DNA from: Osedax fenrisi | Lineage: Eukaryota; Annelida; Polychaeta; Sabellida; Siboglinidae | NCBI GenBank assembly: GCA_964019155.1 | Contig: OZ025244.1 | Span: forward strand, 12,227,766 to 12,291,765 | Length of the DNA stretch: 64,000 bases | Direction: 5' to 3' | Shown here: positions 41,274 to 50,855 of the stretch, piece by piece | Position numbering within the stretch: position 1 is the first letter of the stretch | Layout: every line of letters starts with the position of its first letter | Notes under the pieces: model-generated | Databases searched by the model: none | Told to the model about the DNA's origin: nothing | What the model saw: the letters and a program-made list of their open reading frames with translations, nothing else | Translations under genes and position numbers: made by a program

Positions 41274-41454
41274 CACATGTGTATATTAGTATCACTACAT
41301 ACTACTGTACCCACCTCCCACCTACACAGGAGCTATCAAACACCCGTTCAACTTCCTCGTCTCTCAGATACAGATATTACTAGGTCTTCCGCTGTTCGCG
41401 TTCGTCAAGTACTGCAACACGCATCCTCGCTTTATCTACGAGTTCAAATGTTAG
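17769..41454 (+). CDS. SLC7-family amino-acid transporter, complete 12-exon gene (copy 1)
   Basis: Exons: 17769-17983, 21381-21581, 22812-22954, 25727-25852, 26239-26338, 26632-26676, 33694-33817, 36558-36661, 37103-37199, 39365-39514, 40283-40340, 41330-41454. All introns are GT-AG and all phases join; the spliced product is 495 residues, the usual length of SLC7 light chains. Seen motifs: GSGIFM at residues 72-77 (the unwound first membrane helix that binds substrate), FPRAGGEWAY in the TM3 region, Cys171 in VPECEFHP where light chains form a disulphide with a heavy chain (rBAT/4F2hc), and YDGW at 259-262 in TM6. From family knowledge it should be a 12-helix plasma-membrane amino-acid exchanger, closest in feel to b(0,+)AT/y+LAT/LAT, but substrate and subtype cannot be told. 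Start chosen at ATG 17769 (gcgacATGG, good context). Terminator codon TAG 41452-41454. The gene is intact, although its introns are packed with transposons. Confidence 0.93.
17984..18160 (+). repeat. 21-bp palindromic minisatellite starting at the exon 1 splice donor
   Basis: About seven to eight copies of a unit reading TTAGTACTACTTACTAAGTAG, itself nearly palindromic. The first unit overlaps the real donor GTTAGTACT at 17984, and most units carry a new GTTAGT. In-frame stops follow within ten codons, so read-through would truncate the protein. Confidence 0.85.
18246..19322 (-). mobile_element. CR1-like LINE, N-terminal half of the reverse transcriptase
   Basis: An open frame of about 350 codons on the minus strand. 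The last two thirds show ..SIPPDGLQKGILKSL.., MWKQSIITPIFKKGDTSLP, SSYRPISILPSTLIIFEKIL and YGFLSGKSTTLQLIQ, the RT fingers and first palm motifs. It stops abruptly at 18246 before the YADD motif, so the 3' half is missing here. It lies in SLC7 copy 1 intron 1, antisense. Confidence 0.8.
19785..20205. repeat. foldback element with about 95-bp inverted arms
   Basis: The left arm 19785-19885 (GTTAGATTTATAGATATACC then GTATACTTATCTTCTTACGG) is repeated inverted at 20115-20205. The spacer is about 230 bases. In SLC7 copy 1 intron 1 between the two LINE halves. Confidence 0.85.
20448..21178 (-). mobile_element. CR1/Rex-like LINE, C-terminal half of the reverse transcriptase
   Basis: Minus strand: LCYADDIALFSPSLGGLQLL (the catalytic YADD), KSYRYLGHWISEDLSDDIDI, then after a frame change at about 20690 NIAYNNDYRIVMNYRRRNSAS. 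The end near 20448 is followed by a TTTA-rich tail. It lies 1.1 kb on the wrong side of the N-terminal half, so the two are separate insertions or a rearranged one. Confidence 0.78.
21381..21581 (+). CDS. SLC7 copy 1 exon 2 (TM1-TM3)
   Basis: 201 nt. The acceptor is ccctgtag|gtccgg and the donor aa|gttagt; it enters and leaves in phase 2. It supplies the GSGIF loop, a hydrophobic TM2 (GLSLVVWVVSGVVSVMKA) and ELGMLFPRAGGEWAY. The same 201-nt exon occurs in copy 2 at 61220-61420. Confidence 0.95.
22812..22954 (+). CDS. SLC7 copy 1 exon 3 (TM3-TM4, heavy-chain cysteine)
   Basis: 143 nt. The acceptor follows an A/C-rich tract ending caccgcag at 22811; the donor is a|gttagt at 22955, phase 1. It codes NAYMSMFASRPCSIAM.., and the extracellular PECEF with the Cys expected to bridge to the heavy chain, then LLAAWLI, matching the family LLAAWC motif. 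Confidence 0.93.
23041..23076. repeat. recurrent 34-nt hairpin GAGCTAGA..TCTAGCTC, copy 2
   Basis: ATAGAGCTAGAAAGAACG then TTTCTCTCTAGCTCTATG, a 14-16 bp stem. Related hairpins occur at 4960-4993 and 39871-39903. In SLC7 intron 3, 86 bases after exon 3. Confidence 0.6.
25311..25388 (+). repeat. dispersed tail-like repeat ending (ATA)n, copy 1
   Basis: AATTGTCTCGACGAGCAGCA .. CCTAAATCTGATAATAATAA. The second copy is at 37671-37742. The fixed order ending in a simple A-rich triplet run looks like a LINE or SINE 3' tail. Confidence 0.6.
25727..25852 (+). CDS. SLC7 copy 1 exon 4 (TM4-TM5)
   Basis: 126 nt. The acceptor is gtcattcag at 25726 and the donor g|gtcaga at 25853, phase 1. The peptide ITVVVVNSLPMKK..VQNIFTSMKL..ALIIVTGI matches the family pattern N-x-x-x-V-x-x-x-x-x-x-Q-x-x-F-T-x-x-K. 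It has no ORF-scale signal of its own and was found by phase matching with exons 3 and 5. Confidence 0.92.
26239..26338 (+). CDS. SLC7 copy 1 exon 5 (loop and TM6)
   Basis: 100 nt. The acceptor is taacacag at 26238 and the donor tg|gttatt at 26339, phase 2. It codes NFKEPFKGSSYNIANIA then TYAGIYAYDGW. This is the family's F-x-G-S-S and the AYDGW motif of TM6, one of the strongest SLC7 signatures. Confidence 0.95.
26404..26466 (+). repeat. dispersed 65-bp repeat, copy 1
   Basis: ATCAAAGGATGAATGGCTAG then ACAAGTTATGCTTTTTTCAT and GTATCCTAAC. Recurs at 41549-41631 with small changes; both sit beside (TA)n runs. Confidence 0.6.
26632..26676 (+). CDS. SLC7 copy 1 exon 6 (micro-exon after TM6)
   Basis: 45 nt. 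The acceptor is cacatacag at 26631 and the donor aa|gttaga at 26677, entering and leaving in phase 2. It codes (W)QSIYDLMEDVKKPEK, the counterpart of the family's WNxLNYVTEExKNP. It is bounded upstream by long (TA)n runs. Confidence 0.9.
27361..27392 (+). pseudogene. ghost copy of SLC7 exon 7 (5' part), distal
   Basis: After a C/T-rich stretch ending cacaaatag, the exon 7 phase reads KTVTRTTVV then TAA, against KIVPRATVV in the real exon. It lies about 6.3 kb upstream of the real exon in intron 6. The match is short, but the pyrimidine tract, acceptor and phase all agree. Confidence 0.5.
30718..32609 (-). mobile_element. hAT-like DNA transposon, copy 1 (decayed transposase)
   Basis: Termini CAGGGGCGGATACAGG and its inverse, flanked by a 5-bp duplication GTGGC (30713-30717 and 32610-32614). 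1,892 bp. On the minus strand 31100-30880 reads TLCECERSFNRLRIIKTYL..SEDQLKRLSL, the hAT C-terminal dimerisation motif; upstream pieces match copy 2. Frames are broken. A 244-bp MITE (31942-32185) is inserted inside it. Confidence 0.85.
31942..32185. mobile_element. MITE with TA duplication inside hAT copy 1
   Basis: Inverted ends AAGGGGGTATCCCACTA / TAGTGGGATACCCCTT with TA on both sides (31940-31941, 32186-32187). The interior repeats GGCAAGTTGCCGGAAATAT-type palindromes. The matching site in hAT copy 2 (about 47755) lacks the insert, which confirms the borders. TA target sites fit a Tc1/mariner-type origin. Confidence 0.8.
33491..33530 (+). pseudogene. ghost copy of SLC7 exon 7 (5' part), proximal
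   Basis: After a C/T-rich tract and acceptor cacacag at 33493, the sequence in the exon 7 phase reads KIVTRPTVLYVL, against KIVPRATVVSIL in the real exon. It then runs into (TA)n. The tract, acceptor and exon start were duplicated together, about 200 bases upstream of the real exon 7. Confidence 0.65.
33694..33817 (+). CDS. SLC7 copy 1 exon 7 (TM7)
   Basis: 124 nt. A long C/T-rich tract leads to the acceptor cacacag at 33693; the donor is ttg|gtcagt at 33818, phase 0. It codes (K)IVPRATVVSILTVVVLYIATNIAYFSTM.. and SSAVAL, matching the family's NLAYFTTLxxxxMxxSxAVAV. The frame stays open into the intron (see the minisatellite entry). Confidence 0.93.
33818..34285 (+). repeat. GTCAGTATAGTGG minisatellite starting at the exon 7 splice donor
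   Basis: Imperfect units of about 18-27 bases built from GTCAGTATAGTGG and GTAGTAGTGGTG. The first unit is the donor itself (33818). All units are multiples of three in frame, so the exon 7 reading frame stays open into the intron as a Val/Ile-rich peptide until about 34369. About seven further GTCAGT donor-like copies occur, all in phase 0. Confidence 0.88.
34365..34488 (+). repeat. 120-bp dispersed repeat, copy 2
   Basis: Same sequence as 15965-16085. This copy follows the exon 7 minisatellite in SLC7 intron 7. Confidence 0.85.
34442..34747 (+). other. 101-codon open frame inside SLC7 intron 7 (unrecognised)
   Basis: The frame overlaps the dispersed repeat at its start. From 34540 it reads RHVFSDLLNIDNELVFLRYD then GIEVFPVLEELILPINVHLW and on to VGDQ and stop. 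Composition looks protein-like and free of (TA)n. No family recognised; it might be an old element ORF tail. No strong splice sites were identified. Confidence 0.25.
35004..35568. mobile_element. inverted-repeat element whose core is an ACTATATAT minisatellite
   Basis: Arms of about 46 bases: left 35004-35051 (..AAGTAGACAGTTATGATAGT then GCTATTTTGGCGGAAT) and its near-perfect inverse at 35521-35568. The core (35079-35520) is about 45 units of 9 bases, ACTATATAT, with some 11-base variants. No coding content; the apparent long frame of YILYILYIL is an artefact. Confidence 0.85.
36558..36661 (+). CDS. SLC7 copy 1 exon 8 (TM8)
   Basis: 104 nt. The acceptor follows an (AAC)n run ending acaacag at 36557; the donor is ag|gtcagt at 36662, phase 2. 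It codes MGSFSRIIPFLVGCSTVGALNA.. and GS, the counterpart of the family's STFGxxNGSxxxxSR. Confidence 0.93.
37103..37199 (+). CDS. SLC7 copy 1 exon 9 (TM8-TM9 loop)
   Basis: 97 nt. The acceptor is cattggtcag at 37102 and the donor ata|gttagt at 37200, phase 0. It codes (R)ILFAQGRDGIFP..LCMLSVKYKVPWISAWLI, matching the family's RLFFxxxREGxLPxxLSMI. Confidence 0.93.
37671..37742 (+). repeat. dispersed tail-like repeat ending (ATA)n, copy 2
   Basis: TAATTATCTCGATAAGCAGC .. GCCTAAATCTGATAATAATA. Matches 25311-25388. In SLC7 intron 9. Confidence 0.6.
38314..38553. mobile_element. TTAA-flanked MITE (piggyBac- or Kolobok-type)
   Basis: TTAA at 38310-38313 and 38554-38557. The ends AAGCAGCGATCACATATAGC and the inverse of AAAGCTGCGTTCACATATAG match over about 35 bases (…GCGA, TTTGCTGCAAAATCG). 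The interior repeats TGCTGCGATTTTGCAG. 240 bp, non-coding. It lies in SLC7 intron 9. Confidence 0.8.
39365..39514 (+). CDS. SLC7 copy 1 exon 10 (TM9-TM10)
   Basis: 150 nt, phase 0 at both ends. The acceptor is catttgcag at 39364 and the donor aag|gttact at 39515. Two hydrophobic stretches are followed by VLRYTRPDLPRPFK, matching the family's LRxRxPxLxRPxKV motif. Confidence 0.94.
39995..40137. mobile_element. GC-rich MITE, copy B (opposite orientation)
   Basis: AGGGGCGCTGGAACGATG .. GTTGCAGCGCCCCTA. 143 bp, with an inner deletion relative to copies A and C. It is inserted in a short tandem array of CAATACATATCACGTG, which flanks it on both sides. In SLC7 intron 10. Confidence 0.85.
40283..40340 (+). 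CDS. SLC7 copy 1 exon 11 (TM11)
   Basis: 58 nt. The acceptor is catgtaacag at 40282 and the donor g|gttagt at 40341, phase 1. It codes CSLICPVFVVSLVIVMAGS, one hydrophobic helix. It is too short to stand alone and is supported by phase and by position between exons 10 and 12. Confidence 0.88.
40691..41216. mobile_element. pogo/Tigger-like MITE
   Basis: Starts CAGTCAAAGCTCGATAACTC and ends with the inverse of CAGTAGAAGCTCGGTAACTC, flanked by TA. The interior repeats GTTGAGTTATCGG many times. 526 bp with no transposase. It lies in SLC7 intron 11. Confidence 0.8.
41330..41454 (+). CDS. SLC7 copy 1 exon 12 (TM12 and C-terminus, stop TAG)
   Basis: 125 nt including the stop. The acceptor is cacctacacag at 41329. 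It codes (G)AIKHPFNFLVSQIQILLGLPLFAFVKYCNTHPRFIYEFKC and stop, a last helix and a short cytoplasmic tail. No clear AATAAA signal was seen close downstream. Confidence 0.9.
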
Positions 41455-41500
41455 CCGTCACGCTCCAGTGCACACCTATCTAAATACACATATTATGACG

Positions 41501-41545
<45 letters not shown>

Positions 41546-41548
41546 AAT

Positions 41549-41631
41549 ATCAATGGATGAATGTCTCGACCAGTTATGTTTTTTTCATATATCCTGACTA
41601 ACCCTTAACCTTTAAACTCTCATATTATTAT
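41549..41631 (+). repeat. dispersed 65-bp repeat, copy 2
   Basis: ATCAATGGATGAATGTCTCG then ACCAGTTATGTTTTTTTCAT and ATATCCTGAC. Matches 26404-26466. Just 3' of the SLC7 copy 1 stop codon. Confidence 0.6.
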
Positions 41632-41859
41632 TATCTTATGTGTGTGCAGTGCACGCCGTGCACGCATGCATGTATACATAGTCATATATGAATATTCCAA
41701 ATATAGTAAGGTACACAGGCATATGTTCATATACATTACTTTGTTATATAAAATATATGTGTTTTCTTATATCAACACTTATTATTCAGATTTCCATCCA
41801 TATATACTATGGTATATATATATATATATAAGTTAACTACATATATAGTAACGTTTTGT

Positions 41860-42080
41860 AATATAATTTAATAACTTTTACAAGAGTATTATTTAAAATT
41901 ACCGATAAGATAACAATAATGCTAAGATACTCTATCCGTTGCACATATACCCTTATTGCCATAGTAAAGGATATTGTATATAATTATAAGTGAATAATAT
42001 GTCTATTGGAGTAAAATGACAGCATTGACTATATATATATTATATTAATAATATATATTATAATATTTAAAGATACTAAA

Positions 42081-42111
<31 letters not shown>

Positions 42112-42546
42112 GTTAATTTTTATAAATGTATTACCAATGATGCTTATAATTTATAACGTATAATTAAATATGTGTACTCTTTACAGATAAATTCAATAGC
42201 AATCTGCAGAAATTACTTTTAATAGTACCCCCGGTCAAGTAAATCATCATTACGTAATACACATTCTATTAATAGCATTGTATATATTATACACAATTAT
42301 CATTATAAATATACATACATCTTTGTGTTTAATAGACATATTCTAATATTATTGTTCATGTATACCTCTAGGTATTTGTATATATCCAATATACTATGTA
42401 CAATGTACAATGTAAAATGTTCAAATATATTGTACATATATACTGATTGATAATATATTTTGATATATACTCAAATATAATAATATACACAATATAATTA
42501 TAAACATATCAATGTGATACTATATTATTGTTTATTAATAGTTTTC

Positions 42547-42620
<74 letters not shown>

Positions 42621-43187
42621 CAATCATATCTGATATAATTATATAAAGCTTTCTCCTCATACATTATTATTGTATATATATATATTTATTTTGGGAAATA
42701 CTATTTTATATGTTTATGGAATGCAGATACACATATATTAAAATACGCAGTAATTATTAGATTATCTAGACTAAACTGTAACATAATATACCTATATGTA
42801 CATACATACATATATTATATGAACTATAAATAGTTAGTTATTAATAGATTAATAAATTTATAAATAATTTAATTTAAATGATAAATTAAAAAAATAATAT
42901 TGTATTATTTTTCTAAATATATATTTAAATATTTAAAAATACTATTTTGTTATGAAGAATATCTTTTTATTCACCATATTACGCAGTAGATTGTTACTAT
43001 TATTGTCATATAAATAGGTTTTATTATGATTATTCTAGATGTATATTTTGTTATGTTTAACTTATTGGATTTATGTCATCCATTCTATGAATTTAGATGC
43101 AGTTTTTACTTTTAATTTATTATTTAACATTATTTAACCCTTAATGTCACATCGAATCTGCTCTCGGCAAACAAATATAACCCTAAC
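41860..43187. other. intergenic DNA downstream of SLC7 copy 1
   Basis: AT-rich, with several (TA)n runs including 42549-42617. No exon of SLC7 type and no other gene seen. Confidence 0.7.
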
Positions 43188-43625
43188 ACATCTTCTATCA
43201 TTATGATATATGTAGAAAAAAAAGTAATCTTTTATATAATATGTAATAAATAATTCATTACGGCAAATATTCTCAAATATTTCTAATAATATGTCTATCT
43301 TTATCATTCTATCATTAAGATAGATGTAAAAAAAAAGTAATATTTCATTTAATATGTAATAAATAATTCCTTACGGTAAAGAATCTAAAATATTTATAAT
43401 AATAAGTCTATATTTATCATTCTATCATTATGAAAGATGTACAAAAACGAGATATTTATATTTAATATGTAATAAATAATTCCTTATGGCAAATGATCTC
43501 AAATATTTATAATACTATGTCTATATTTATCATTCTAGCATTATGATAGTGTAGAAAAACGAGATATTTTATTTAATAGGTAATAAATATTTTCGCACGT
43601 CATAGGAACTGAAATATTTCTTATA
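43188..43625 (+). repeat. about 118-bp tandem repeat, four copies
   Basis: Each unit holds TATCATTCTATCATTATGAT, GTAGAAAAAAAAGTAAT.., ATATGTAATAAATAATTC and CTCAAATATTTCTAATA. The last copy is diverged. Non-coding. Confidence 0.85.
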
Positions 43626-44849
43626 TCATTATTATTAATGATTATTAAAATTATGTATTGACTCAATAACATTTGGATATTTCGTATGAGTCATATACAT
43701 ATGTCATGTATACAATGTATACAATGAATAAAAAACGAATAAACTAAATCTATGTTAGTAAAGTTCGAGATAATAGTTGAAAAGGTGGTGTTTAAAAGTA
43801 ATAAACTTATTGGTAAATCTAATACCAACTAGTATGGCTTTAATAATATATGTAACGCAATAACATATATGTTATGTACAACGTATATACAACATATATG
43901 TTGTAACCCTATAGGGTTAATAGGATACGCTCGATAACATTATATATGTATACCGTTGAGGACCGTTATTATTGATAACATTAATAATGTCGGCTAGGTA
44001 AGATAACGACATCATATACATAGTCGAGCGATAAAGGAGCAATAATCTATATTTATACATTAGAATGTCAACTAACGGAGTGGTCTCGCGATGGCCAACA
44101 TAAATACCTACAGGCAGTGGTCACTTCTGTTAAGTTTGAATACCATGATTATTGCGTAATACTTCGCTGATTAGATTATGTCATATTCACTTTATCGGTA
44201 TGATATATCATATATCATCTATAGATGTGGAATAAAAAGATGATCGATATTAAAATGATTTTCAATAAGACTGAGATGTGCTTACAATATAATAATAAAT
44301 AATGATTAATATTTTAATTTATTTATAATAGCTATATATCTTCTTAGAGTAGTATATATATATAAATTAAGTTAAATATTAAATATATAAATTCATATGA
44401 AATATAAAATATTAACTTATTTTATAACATATTTATTTAAATATATATATGTATAAATATGATATCTTGATAAAAATTAATTATATTATAAATATTGGCT
44501 TTAGTTATAAGTATATTCTTTGATAATGTATATATTACCATATAATATAGGATAAAATAGGACAACAAGTATTATTATAAATATAACACAATCTAACGCA
44601 ATACATCGAAGAACACAAATATTCAGTAAGTATTTCGTTTATTTTATAATAATATTAATAATTCGATATGCATATCGAATTATGTATATTATATGAAATA
44701 ACGCATTCGTTATATAGGTTATATATATATATATATATATATATTACATTTCTAAAATTGTGTAAGTAACAATATCTCATCAAACGACTAATTAGTAGTT
44801 AAAGTATTTCTCAATTACTATGAGTTAACAAACATTAAAAAACTAAGAA

Positions 44850-45005
44850 CTTGGCGGGGTTTCCCTGTACCCTTAAGGGTTAAACAAGCCCTATAGGTGT
44901 AGCTACGCTATACCACGAATCAACTCCTTCCATATCTCAAAACCATAAATACCTCAACAACAACATTCAAATATAAACTAAAGAAGTACCTCCTTGACCA
45001 TGATA
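44850..45005 (+). mobile_element. LINE 3' coding remnant
   Basis: The + strand near 44920-45008 reads NQLLPYLKTINTSTTTFKYK then LKKYLLDHDI and stop, the tail pattern WNxLPxxIKxxxSxxxFKxxLKxYLL of CR1/L2-type elements. Only the last 30 or so codons survive. Confidence 0.55.
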
Positions 45006-45059
45006 TCTGAACTTTATTATATATTCTTTTTCGCCACGTTGTACACTTGTATGTTTTTA

Positions 45060-45285
45060 TTATTACATTTATGTATTGTTTTTTATATATTATTGTCAAT
45101 ACTATAAGAATTTTATAATTGAATTATAACATTTTTATAGTATTGAATGTAATATATAAAAAACAATAAATAAATGTAATTGTCAATACTACAATAATTT
45201 TATAATTGAATTATAATTGAATTATAAAATTCTTATAGTATTGAATATAATATATAAAAAACTATAAATAAATGTATTAGTAAGT
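45060..45285. repeat. inverted and direct repeats around TTGTCAATACTATAAGAATT
   Basis: ACATTTATGTATTGTTTTTT then ATATATTATTGTCAATACTA occurs once forward and twice inverted, giving alternative hairpins of 50-60 bp. Confidence 0.75.
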
Positions 45286-45603
45286 ACATATAATAAGTAC
45301 ACTATAGTGTTTAAATAAAAGCATCATAATCTATAGGTGTAGTTCCTCTCAATAGAGTGTGTCGAACTCGTCGATTATAGCATTTTAACAATAACATGTC
45401 TCTCCCCATTGTCATCCACATACATTAATCTACCGATGAGCATAAACCAGTTACATTGACATAACATCTACACTCAATTAAAATAATAACAATAGTAAGT
45501 AAACCATTGTTAAAACAGTAATGTACATATATATATTCGTCGTAGTGTATTGAACAGTGTACATGCACTATATCATGCGTCTGTTCACGCACGCAGAGCA
45601 CAG

Positions 45604-48554
45604 GGGGAAGTTCCCTAATACGGACACCCTCGGTATCTCAGAATCTATGAATACTACAAAAGAATGTAACGAATAAAACATTCATAATTATATAATTAGT
45701 CTAAATATGTGTATTTTATTTTTAATTATCTAAAATAATGCTCATATATCCAATAGACGTTTATAATTACTTATTTTGTTATTACATTTTAAAATTTATG
45801 AAAAATTTCAACTTAATACCTTCTAAACCATATACAAATGTATCGATATAAAATACAACAATATATGATTAATACCTAAAATATTATAAACATAATTGCT
45901 ATATTTGTTATCAGATATTAATTAAATAATAATAATATATCTAGATGTCATATAAATCGCTAATACGGAAACCCTATAACCAATCAGCGCGCAGCGCGTT
46001 AACTATTCTAATTTTCATAAACAATCACGTGCGTTATAATATTACCGACAATTTATTAATACGTTGCATGCTTATTATTTAGATATTTCACTTATGATTA
46101 TTAATTAATAAAATATAAAAATTTATAAATTAATTACTAATTAAATTATATTAAATTATTCATAAAATTAATTTAAGAAATGTAATTTTAATTTATCTGA
46201 TTGGTTCATCAATAATATATAGTGTATTCAATGGTATCTACAGATCACCCTATAGGGTGTCCTATATTATAGTACAGGACGGATCCGCATTAGTACATGG
46301 GTACCCAGGGGCGGATACAGGAATTTTATAAGGGGGGGGGCTGACATTCAATTTTTAAAATAAGACTTATTTACTGTGATAATATTCAATTGAATAATAT
46401 GTAGGTATATATATATATATATATAATATATGTATTATATATATATATATATATATAAATTAAATACTATATTAATTAAATAGAATAATATTTTATATTT
46501 CATTTAATAAAAACTAATAATCCAATAAATTAATCAATTTATTCTTCTTGGAAATTTAGAAATAATATAATCATAATCGATATATATGTCTTTATGTATA
46601 TATATAATAAATAATGTCCACTTAGTCGATCTACACTCATAGTCGAACGTAAATATGTATTTATTGTTCTTAATATGATAATAAATGTGATGCTTCTTCA
46701 TTCCATTCTAATAGTACTTCATCAATATTATCTCTACAAACTTGTATACCTTTAATTACACTTTGAATATCTTGAGTTGCCTTATATGCATCTATTGATC
46801 TACTCTGGAGAGCAGTTGTTAATTTGTTTACGAATTAAGTGGATTATTACATACAATTGTAAATAATTAATTACATAATAAATTGTGTAGGCCTATTACT
46901 CATAGAATTGTAATGACCGTTAGCTTTTGTTATACTTTCTGAATTCCATGTTTTATCTTCATATATGTCTAACATTATTACAAGTATAGCTTGATACAGT
47001 TCGACGAATACTCGCAAAGCATCATGTCTGGCACAAATTTGTTTAATATTTTCTTCTAGTTAACTTTGCCTCTTTTTGCCTCTTAGCCGAATATTTAAAA
47101 AATATGCAGATTTCTAATAAAATGCCCATCGTATTTTAAAATAACGAAATTTTGCATGTATTTACTATTGATAGATTTAATACGTGTGATCTACAGTATA
47201 AATATGTAGCTTTAGGTTACTTATTGAGAATTATAGTTGACGTTCCTTTTACTTTGCCAGACATATGTCCTGCTCAATCGTATTATTGCACTCTTAAATT
47301 TTTAAGATTTAATTCAACTTTAGTTAGTGTATCCATAATCAAGTTAGCTATACTTTCTCCACTAAGATTTTCACATCCTATGAAAGAAATAATCTTTTCA
47401 GTGATACACTTACTATCAAAATATCTAATTGCTAAAACCATTTGTTTAGTATTAGGTATATATGTGGTTTCATCAACTAGTACACTACAATATTTAGATT
47501 TTTTTATTTCATAAATTATTCTTTCTTTAATATATTCACCAAATTCAAATATCGATTCATTCTGTGTTGTTTTTGAGGTGTGTTTAGAATTTTTATTACA
47601 CATTAAAAAGTGTTCTTTTAAGGTACCATTTCCAGAGGTTATACATAGTTTTAGAAGTGAATTGACATTTCCTAGATTAGAATTTGGATCAGTAGAATAC
47701 GCATTATTACCACGTAATGAAATATTTTGTCTTTTGCAAATAATGATTATATCTAATATTTATTATTATTTTTCTCTGTTGCATTCAATTTGCTTAGATA
47801 TGGAATTGTTGACTTGAATTATAGATGATTGCTTCTTATTTTCTATCACTGCAATACAATGAGAATTTTCTTACAAAGAATTCTTGTGGTAAATAGTAGA
47901 TTAATATTTTCTTAAGTTCTTAAATTTCAGCAATCGCACCTTTAAATTTAATCAAGGGCGAAGTGACACATTTTCCAACTTGATTGTGATTAATTGTTAA
48001 ATGAAAAACACATGGTATACACAATCCGCCATTTATAGATTCACTGAAGGATAAACAAGAGTATGTGTGTATAAACATGGTTATAACCGAGTATTTCCAT
48101 ATTCTTTATGATGTTTAAAAACGTGATCTTTGATGAACTATTGTGCGAGTATTTTTTTTAGCAGAAGATACATTTCTTGATGTTTTATACTTGTTAATTC
48201 ATTATAAATAGTGTCAATATCTTTAAATTATATTACAATTAATGAATATATAAAAAAATATGTATAAACCTACCTATAATTGACATTGAAAGTTTTTCTG
48301 ATTTAACCACATCATCTATTTTACAATCATTAGGGGGGGGGCTAGAGCCCCCCTAGCCCCCCTGTATCTGCCCCTGTTACCGAATATGAACAACCTCGTT
48401 AATTATTAAATAAAAAGATCCAATACAATTTAAAAAATAATAATATCTAAAATCATATAATATTTATATAATGTAAATTTTGAAATATAAATATTGAGTA
48501 ATACAATGTTAAGATCATTTATTGTTTATGTGTCCGTATTAGGTTAATTTCCCC
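45604..48554. mobile_element. MITE family with GGGGAAATTAACCTAATACGGA ends, copy 2, split by hAT
   Basis: Inverted ends GGGGAAGTTCCCTAATACGG (left) and the inverse of GGGGAAATTAACCTAATACG (right). It contains many TGTCCGTATTA boxes. Without the hAT it is about 880 bp. Copy 1 at 11407-12355 is in opposite orientation and carries the uninterrupted site. Confidence 0.75.
46306..48376 (-). mobile_element. hAT-like DNA transposon, copy 2
   Basis: Same termini as copy 1, 2,071 bp, flanked by GTACC (46301-46305) and TTACC (48377-48381), a 5-bp duplication with one mismatch. The minus-strand stretch 47603-47283 reads ..SKYCSVLVDETTYIPNTKQM.., with FIGCENLSGESI, the DUF4371-type hAT transposase catalytic region. 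The rest is out of frame. Confidence 0.85.
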
Positions 48555-49550
48555 GCCCATCAGTGCATTTCACACTATAATACAATACAAAAATCTGAAT
48601 AGAAAATATAAAAATAGCAGAAGTTAATCAAATTTACAAATATTATTAATATAATACATTTTAATTATTAATGAAAAACGTAATATGTGTTATTATTTTC
48701 AGATTTTCATTTAGATTATTTCATTTTATACTGGCGTATACTCCATTATTATAAACCTATATTTTATCTAGATTTATAAATGGTATATATATATACCTAG
48801 ATGTAGTATATGTATGTATACATTTAACAATAGTATATAAGATATGAGTCTTATAGCATTATTATTAAAACCAATTAATCATATTTAGTCATTCTTTATC
48901 TAACAGTAACAGTAACATTTTAAATATTGCAGCTTTTATATACAAAGTCAATAATATATCTCCGAGGAAGTTTATAATTACATTTTCACATTTTATTTTA
49001 TGAATAATTATCTAATTAATGCAAATTTAGAGTTATACCCCAACGCCGTTTGGGCCAACGGGCAGCAAACTATAAAAGTTTAGAATCAAATAAATAAGTA
49101 TACAATACTAATAATAATAATAATACATATAATTAAATGCCACTTCTTAATTTATAAATAATTGCTAACATTCTATAGAATATATATATATATATATATA
49201 TAAAAGTGTTGCTAACATTGATTGATTGATATTCCACGTAAGTAAAGTTATAGTTGAAATACACAGAAGAACGTATACATTATGAATACGTGTTAACGAT
49301 ATTATGCGTTATTTAGAAAAACAAAGATTACATAACGAGGAATATCGAAGAACCATTCGTCATTAGCGTAATTTGATATACGCCGTTTCCAGTTTTTTAG
49401 TAAAGACATTCGTTTATATCGAATAAATCATTCGGCATCAGACCGTAGTCAATCAAATGATGTATTACTGTATAACAATCGTGAACGCGATCGGGTTTTA
49501 GAGTTCTAAGATATGTTAATATTATAATTAAATAAATATATTTATATATA

Positions 49551-50814
49551 TCTATATATATATTCGTCTAAACATACTTTAATTAAGTGGTACGCGGCGG
49601 GCTCGTACGCCGAGGCCGCAGGCCGAGCCGTTCCCACCTCGACGTTAACGGATAGGAAAATAATTTTTTTAAATTGAGGTGTGATTTTTTTTCAAAATTT
49701 TTCAAAATCTCTTTCCCATAAAAGTCTTTTTCTGTCAAAAATCTCAACAAAGTGTATACTTAAATTCAAATAATGCTCGATTTGAAATTTTTTTTTGCCA
49801 ATGTATACATATGAGGTTAGCTACCCGAAATATCATTAGGAATACATAGTATGCGCACACTTATTTTCATCTACGGGCAATATTTCTGGTAGTATTTTGG
49901 GTTTTTATCATTAAAATTTAATATTTAATATTTTGTATAAATTCAAATAAATAAAATTCGCCGTAAGGAAAACGTAAGGAAAACGTCGGGAGATAAAGTG
50001 GGGCAGCGGGGGTAACATGAATGATTTACTTTTTTGAATATGTATTCACGCGATACCAATAATCGTTAAATAGTGTCCTTTTTTGATCGATTTACGTAAT
50101 CGAAAAATTTAAATTCGACGCAAATTTTTAATAACAAACATTATCGTGGAGAATTTTATCGTAAATAATTTCGTAAAAATGAGTTTCTTTAATTTCGAAT
50201 ACATTACGTAGATTTACGAAATGGTACTTCCGGTTTGAATATCGAAATAAAAACAAGTGCATCGGAATTTATTTACCCGTATTATTGAGGTGAAATTCAA
50301 GAACGAGTAATATCGAGTTAATATTTTGTACGTTACGAGTTTATATTAATTATTTCCTATCTACGCCATGTAAACATATATTATTAAACATAGGTGATGT
50401 AAAAAATCAAAATCTACAATAATTATTCTATTTCAATAATTTTAACTTTATTAAATAGTTAATTAAAATAGAATATACTTTGATAAATTTTGACTTCTTA
50501 TGTTTAATATTCTTCGAGCTACGGCCGAAAAAGTGAAAAATACATGATTTTAGAATAGTCTATTTGACCGACTTCCGGTAAATTTGTCGTATAAATTATG
50601 AATTCATCAGATTAGGAGTACGAAAATACATGTAATAAAATCAGAAAAATCATGAAAATATGAATAATAGGGTTTCCATCTCTGTTTTAATATTTCGCCA
50701 AATGTCATCATATATATCAAAGGTCAAAGGTCAAAGAAAAAATATAGATTTATATAAAATATTTTTTCTAAAATATATTCTATAATTATATATGCATTAA
50801 ATACCGAGTGAGTC

Positions 50815-50855
<41 letters not shown>

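Noticed and set aside
47152..47514. 120-codon plus-strand frame in the hAT
   Set aside because: Antisense shadow of the transposase catalytic region.
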